Shown one piece after another: positions 60,001 through 64,000 of a stretch of DNA of 64,000 nt. The number at the start of each line of letters is the position of its first letter. The stretch's first letter is position 1. The notes under the pieces were generated by a model. The model was not told the origin of the DNA, made no database searches, and saw only the letters and a program-made list of their open reading frames with translations. The position numbers and the translations under genes are program-made. This DNA is from Liolophura sinensis (lineage: Eukaryota > Mollusca > Polyplacophora > Chitonida > Chitonidae), in NCBI RefSeq assembly GCF_032854445.1, contig NC_088300.1:46927682-46991681 (forward strand), written 5' to 3'.

Positions 60001-62282
60001 TGAAAAAGTAAAGAACATTTACAGTTTGGGGCGAGTTTCAGACAGGTGTCGCAATGCTATGTCAAGAGCATTTACCACACTGATGTATCTCTTCAATACG
60101 TCCAAATAACAACGGCTTTGTAAAATGGGACCTCCCCCCAACTGGGATAACACTGTTGAACAAGAATATACCCAAAATCGGCACAAACTTAGAATTGGAA
60201 GCAAGGCTACCAAAGCGCTCACCTGTATGAGACAATGAATGCAAAACTCATGCATAAAGGACTGCGATCGTGAATTTGAGAATTTACAGTGATTAATATT
60301 CTCACAGTGCATCAGTGATGGATCATCATCATTGTGCTTCACATGCCTGTAAAACTTCAGGTACATACATACTATACTTTTAAAGATACCACCCCTCACA
60401 TTTTGTTTAACAGTGATTCTAATACACAATACACTAAGTCAAGAATTCAGAAATTTATGGTACGTAATATGTACACACCGAATCAACGATGGAATATCCC
60501 CCTCATGCTATTCTGCTCTATGTGTGCAATCCCTGAGCTCAATACATGCAGTACTTTTTTGAGAAACCATCAGTAACCCTTCGTTTAATACTCATTCTTG
60601 TACACAATACACTAAGTCAGGAATTCAGTAATTTACGGTACTTAATATGCACATATCCAATCATCAATGGAACATCCCCTTCGTGCTATTGTGCTCTACA
60701 TGTGTGCAAACCTGCAGTTCAATACTTGCAGTTCTTCTTAAGATACCAGCCCTAACATTTTGTTTAACATTGCTTTCTATATTATTTGACACCGATGCCA
60801 ACAGTCAGGGTACAGCATAAGCTAAGCCTGTATATACAGGTGAGCTAAAAAATGGAAGTATTCACTCTGATCTTGTATGTAACATATTAGGCCTCCTGTT
60901 TGCTTTTATCAATGATTTCATCTTAATTTCTGGTATGTTTTTTAATGACGGTGGGCTTGGATTTAATGTTGACTTTTAACAATATTTCCTTCACATCACA
61001 ATCGTCGGATGCATTATTAGTGCTGCCTCACTAAACATCGATGCAAAACCCAGCAGACATGATACTTCACTGAGTCACAGAGTATCAGCACCTGCATTAG
61101 CAGTACTACTGCCTCACTATGAGCACCTGGGAGCCATTATACCAAGCAGACGTTACTTGTGCCTGGCATAACATTGATGACAACATCACCACAGTAAATA
61201 TGTCTTAACTAACATTGCAACAGATTGATATACAGGCCCCTAAAGAGCAAGTACCGAAATTTCCCATGTAAAGTTCTGTCATTTCATCAGGCCCCTGTTT
61301 ATACACAAGTTGGACTTATTTTACAATGTGCTTTGCTTTATGGTTGACTAGTTTATCTGTTCACAAGCACTAGAGTAGAGGAAATTTTCTTTTTTTTTTG
61401 TTTTGGTTTAATACTAAACATGGTTTAATAAAAATCAAGTCAGTTTTATGGTGGGGGAAACCAGAATGTTTGGAGAAAATTACCAGTCTGAAAGTTTAAT
61501 AAAACAGCCAAATGTTTGTTTTCAGAAAGTTCAATTCTTCTTTTAATAGCATTTAGAAATTGAGTTGGATAAAAAAACGAAAATATGGTTAACAACTTCC
61601 ATTTATCCAGTGAGCAATGTTTCGGTATAGGCTCTAATACCGTTATAGGAACTAAGTCCGTTATCAAGCATGGTAATAATGGTATGGTTGATAACGCCCT
61701 TGATTATGCTTGATAACTGTATTAGCACATATAGACCCAATCATCGCTCATTGAATAAATAGAAATTGTTATCAAGAAAGTGGGATGATAACATCGGGCC
61801 ATGGTCTAAGAATAAAAGTCGACTTCTTGAAGTGGTGTCATAAAAAAAAAAAAAAAAGACTCCTTATGAACAAATCAGGTCTAGGACTCGTAAATGCATC
61901 AAACTAGTATGTGGTAAAGCTGCATTAACCAGCACACATATCCACAGCTCAGCAGTTCCAGTTTAAACTGGAGGTTCTATACTGGGACACATGTACTTCA
62001 GTGAATAGCTAGGGCAGCTGATATAAGTTAACTTGAGGCCGTGATCTACATTTCAAGCAAACTCTGATCACTGATTTCGTGCATGTCACACAAAGTGCTC
62101 CTTCACCTCAATGGCTCATCGAATTTGACAGTAGCTGCGCTGTGGAATACAACATCAACTTCTTCCTTCAACAGCTGTAAGTCTGCTTGGTCAATTCCGA
62201 TCTCAGGCTCTTGGATGTCTCCACCAATGGCAATCAGTTTCTCATGGAAATTTGGCTGCTCTTTCCGTAACTTGTCAAAAAC
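51013..62282 (-). CDS. FAR1: Fatty acyl-CoA reductase (FAR1-like), 5' exons outside the window
   Basis: Exons in transcript order: 62282-62107, 59900-59828, 59140-59034, 58419-58242, 57350-57306, 56733-56547, 55832-55751, 55165-55076, 54027-53898, 51723-51596, 51178-51013 (TAA). Phases all agree; 453 residues are seen, against 515 in human FAR1. The missing ~62 N-terminal residues include the NAD(P)-binding GxxGxxG. Visible landmarks are [21 protein letters not shown], the catalytic YxxxK in [38 protein letters not shown], and the C-terminal sterile domain ([30 protein letters not shown]). A hydrophobic C-terminal segment ([17 protein letters not shown]) probably anchors it in the peroxisomal membrane. 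The enzyme reduces fatty acyl-CoA to fatty alcohol with NADPH, for ether lipids and waxes. The acceptor of exon 56733 needs the AG at 56734-56735, not the one four bases downstream, to hold the frame. Introns carry several tandem arrays and SINEs. Confidence 0.94.
52955..53334 (+). mobile_element. Full-length SINE, family B
   Basis: Nearly identical through its length to the copy at 15558-15926, with the same head, body and tail ending in an ACTC-rich run. The target duplication TCCATGTTTGGT is at 52943-52954 and 53335-53346. It lies in a FAR intron, opposite in sense to the gene. Confidence 0.9.
53366..53430 (-). mobile_element. SINE family B fragment
   Basis: The complement of the B-family segment caggatcaat to gaagttgtaac is seen (aacttcctcttttaaagtct, then caggattgaacttggatcc). 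It stands in opposite orientation 30 bp after the full copy. Confidence 0.65.
54472..54902. repeat. 62-bp tandem repeat, about seven copies, in a FAR intron
   Basis: Each unit contains cagctaaattactgtgcagg, ctgacatcatttttctctgt and gacactaaatttacaacctg. Copies differ at only a few positions, so the array is young. The left edge abuts the dispersed ~100-bp repeat at 54398-54497, whose cagctgaattactg looks like the seed of the array. Confidence 0.93.
55511..55598 (-). mobile_element. SINE family A fragment
   Basis: Tail complement (tttggtgttttacgcggtac, tcaagaatactt) and the ccagcattaaggtgggagg block only. FAR intron. Confidence 0.75.
56262..56517. repeat. ~44-bp tandem repeat next to a FAR 5' splice site
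   Basis: Units alternate two related half-units, gagacaagctgtaaactact and gagacaagcaataactagtc, giving a 44-bp period over about 255 bp. On the minus strand the array starts about 29 bases after the donor of exon 56733-56547. Confidence 0.88.
56822..56905 (+). mobile_element. SINE family A fragment
   Basis: It keeps the block from acatgggaaggt through tttcctcccaccataatgct of the family and a decayed tail. FAR intron. Confidence 0.65.
57668..57846 (-). mobile_element. SINE family A copy, diverged
   Basis: It has the aatcaagaatattt tail motif, the gaactcgcattgaccgcact B-box region in complement, and a head ending near ccactccg. It begins with a (TTTA)n run. A further tail-like scrap follows at 57954-58000. 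FAR intron. Confidence 0.6.
58741..58895 (-). mobile_element. SINE family A copy, 5'-truncated
   Basis: A (TTTA)n run is followed by the tail complement (ttttatgctgtactcaagaa), ccagcattatggtggg, and the cccacaaccatccac and cttcccac blocks. FAR intron. Confidence 0.78.
60019..60429. other. Orphan 136-codon minus-strand frame in FAR intron
   Basis: An uninterrupted minus-strand frame lies between FAR exons at 59900 and 62107. Its sequence (for example [15 protein letters not shown], then [16 protein letters not shown]) matches no family I know. It has no phase link to FAR and an overlapping frame is also open. It is more likely chance or a fragment of a mobile element than a gene. Confidence 0.25.
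60378..60750. repeat. ~178-bp tandem duplication in a FAR intron
   Basis: Two imperfect copies begin near 60378 and 60556, with a partial third from about 60734. Shared blocks are acaatacactaagtca-gaat, cagtactt/cagttctt and agataccacccct/agataccagccct. Divergence is moderate, so the duplication is older than the 62-bp array. Confidence 0.8.
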
Positions 62283-64000
62283 CTGTGAAAAAGATACAGC
62301 CAATCAAGCATCTTCCTCTAAAAGGACATCAAATCATCACAAGAAGTATACTAACATTTGTCAATGCAGTTCAGACAGCTCAGTGCTGAACAATAAATAG
62401 GTTTAAAGGAGAGAGAAAAAGGCATTTACAACGAATCAATAAACCATACCCTGCTTACTTTTATTAGACTGGTGTTTAATGCGGTTTTCAAGAATTTCCC
62501 CCCCAGTATATTCACAGTAAACAGTGGTCACATCTGTTCTGGGAGAAAATGTCATTTGAAAGTTGGAAACATACCTGACCATAACCTTAATTCTCTCTCT
62601 TGTGATTTCACATAATACTGAATGGTGTTAAGATTCATAAATTCTGAGGAAACAGTCAGAAATTACATGCACATGCTGTACTCAAGTTGAATCCAGGTTT
62701 AACTCATGGGAAATAGATGTACAGGTTACAACTCATAGCTCAACATTCTCAACAAAAAAGCCATTTTTAGAAACAAGAAATGATCAGAAAATACTTATTT
62801 TGATACCGAAACTGAATTTTTTTCCAGGTTACTCTCAGAATCAAAAAGGTGGATTGTATGGATAGAGTTTGAAGTCCATACACTAACTTACGACCGATCA
62901 GATATAAGCAGCAAGATTCTTTACATTAACACTTCTGCAAAAACATTTACAAACAGTATCAATACCTACATTAACTGACTGCAAAACACAACTGTACAAA
63001 AATGTTAATTACAAATTAAATCCTAATAAGGGAGTTTCAAGTTCACCTCTTTCAGCACTAAAGGTAGAAAAAGTCCTACTGTACCATGTGATATATCAAA
63101 TATGTTAAGCAACTATTTTTGATTACACTTACAATTTTGTCATTACATTTATAATGACGTGCATATTTCATTAAAATGGTATTTACACATGTTACAGAGC
63201 GGTAAATGATGCAAAGTTTCACCCGTCAGTTACTGTTGTTTACTTTCACATGGGCTGAGTTTGTTGTAAGATGACAGAAGAGGGTGATTAGCCTCCCCGC
63301 CCATTTCATTACCCTTCATTAATGACTGGCTACAAATCAAAATGAAATGTATGTTTACTGATATACAAATATGCCCAGGTGCCACCTACTACATGTAAGA
63401 TTGTTTTTTTGGCCAGGTATAATAGACATGTGGAGATTTTGAGACCTGTGGTTGTAAGTTGTCACTTTAAACGCAGTATGACATCATCTGCTGGTAGTTT
63501 GCAAGTAAGGATTCACCGCGTGCTAAGTTCTGTTATAGCTTTGTACATGAAGAGTTCTGCAAATTAACAGGTAATTGAAATGCCACCCCACATGTGTAAA
63601 GTTACTGGGTGGTCACACTCACGATCAATCTGCGGAAAGTTTTCTCTCAAATTCCCATTCATCTGGTAAACTAGTGATCATTAAACAATCAAAGTGCACT
63701 TTTTGTGAAGTAAATGTACTGAATTCATTATGATTAAAAATGCAGAAAACATGAACTGTTGGTGGTAGGAGCCTAGACTGACTTTCCTGTGAAGCATGAG
63801 TTTATTACATTCAAGAACTGTCCCCTAGCACAGTGCCCTAGCACCCCTGATGCTCTCCTGTGGCACCCAATCAGTAAGAACCACAATCAACCCTATTAAT
63901 CTTTCCAAGTCTGAGGCCCAAATTTAAGGTCATTTACTGTAGATGAATGATGGAAAAAAACTGAAGGGTGGAGCACCTCAAAACTTGAGAACTTTAAGTT
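62283..64000. other. FAR upstream intron to the window edge
   Basis: It should contain intron between the 62282 exon and the missing 5' exons. A tail-like SINE scrap (actggtgtttaatgcggttt) is at about 62468-62500. I found no frame for the missing Rossmann-fold exons here. Confidence 0.5.

Noticed and set aside
1-64000. LTR retroelement, endogenous virus, Polinton or LINE coding sequence
   Set aside because: No frame recalls reverse transcriptase, integrase, capsid, envelope or DNA polymerase, and no long terminal repeats were seen.

Overview
This is a eukaryotic nuclear genomic window, AT-rich, with short exons in long introns and many short interspersed repeats. The repeats are full-length and truncated tRNA-derived SINEs of types common in molluscs, so a mollusc (bivalve or gastropod) is the best guess. 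I could not fix the species. I see no bacterial operon, CRISPR array, rRNA or tRNA gene, LTR element or virus-like element. All gene models below were built by hand from reading frame, splice-site sequence, exon phase and recalled human orthologues.

Layout: (1) 1-~360, the last exon of an unidentified + strand gene, ending in an NPxY-type tail. (2) 561-8991, a 14-exon minus-strand gene for a 591-residue basic/Ser-rich protein I do not recognise; its phases close perfectly. (3) 10650-18046, + strand RSPH14 (radial spoke head 14, armadillo repeats), transcribed away from gene 2. (4) 18340-19500, a 76-bp minisatellite between the tails of RSPH14 and SCNM1. (5) 19727-26159, minus-strand SCNM1 (minor-spliceosome zinc-finger protein). 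(6) 30988-44823, + strand CNOT4 (RING E3 ligase of the CCR4-NOT complex), with 19 coding exons on the main path and one alternative last exon; its promoter is probably near 27.8 kb. (7) 47.2-62.3 kb, minus-strand fatty acyl-CoA reductase (FAR1-like); its first exons lie beyond the right edge.

The genes alternate in strand (convergent, divergent, convergent, divergent, convergent), so they form head-to-head and tail-to-tail pairs. They belong to unrelated housekeeping or ciliary pathways, and nothing suggests they act as one system.

The most useful observations are these. RSPH14 (two places) and SCNM1 (one, perhaps two) carry single-base indels, mostly in short homopolymer runs, in otherwise well-conserved exons; assembly error is the likely cause. 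The minisatellite has a higher-order duplication, and the SCNM1 stop codon lies in its decayed edge. Two SINE families with different tRNA-like heads share a 3' domain. Two TTAA-flanked non-autonomous DNA elements, a fold-back element and a repeat shared between RSPH14 and SCNM1 introns are visible. The FAR gene carries four separate tandem arrays in its introns and 3' UTR. I found no convincing new biological system.
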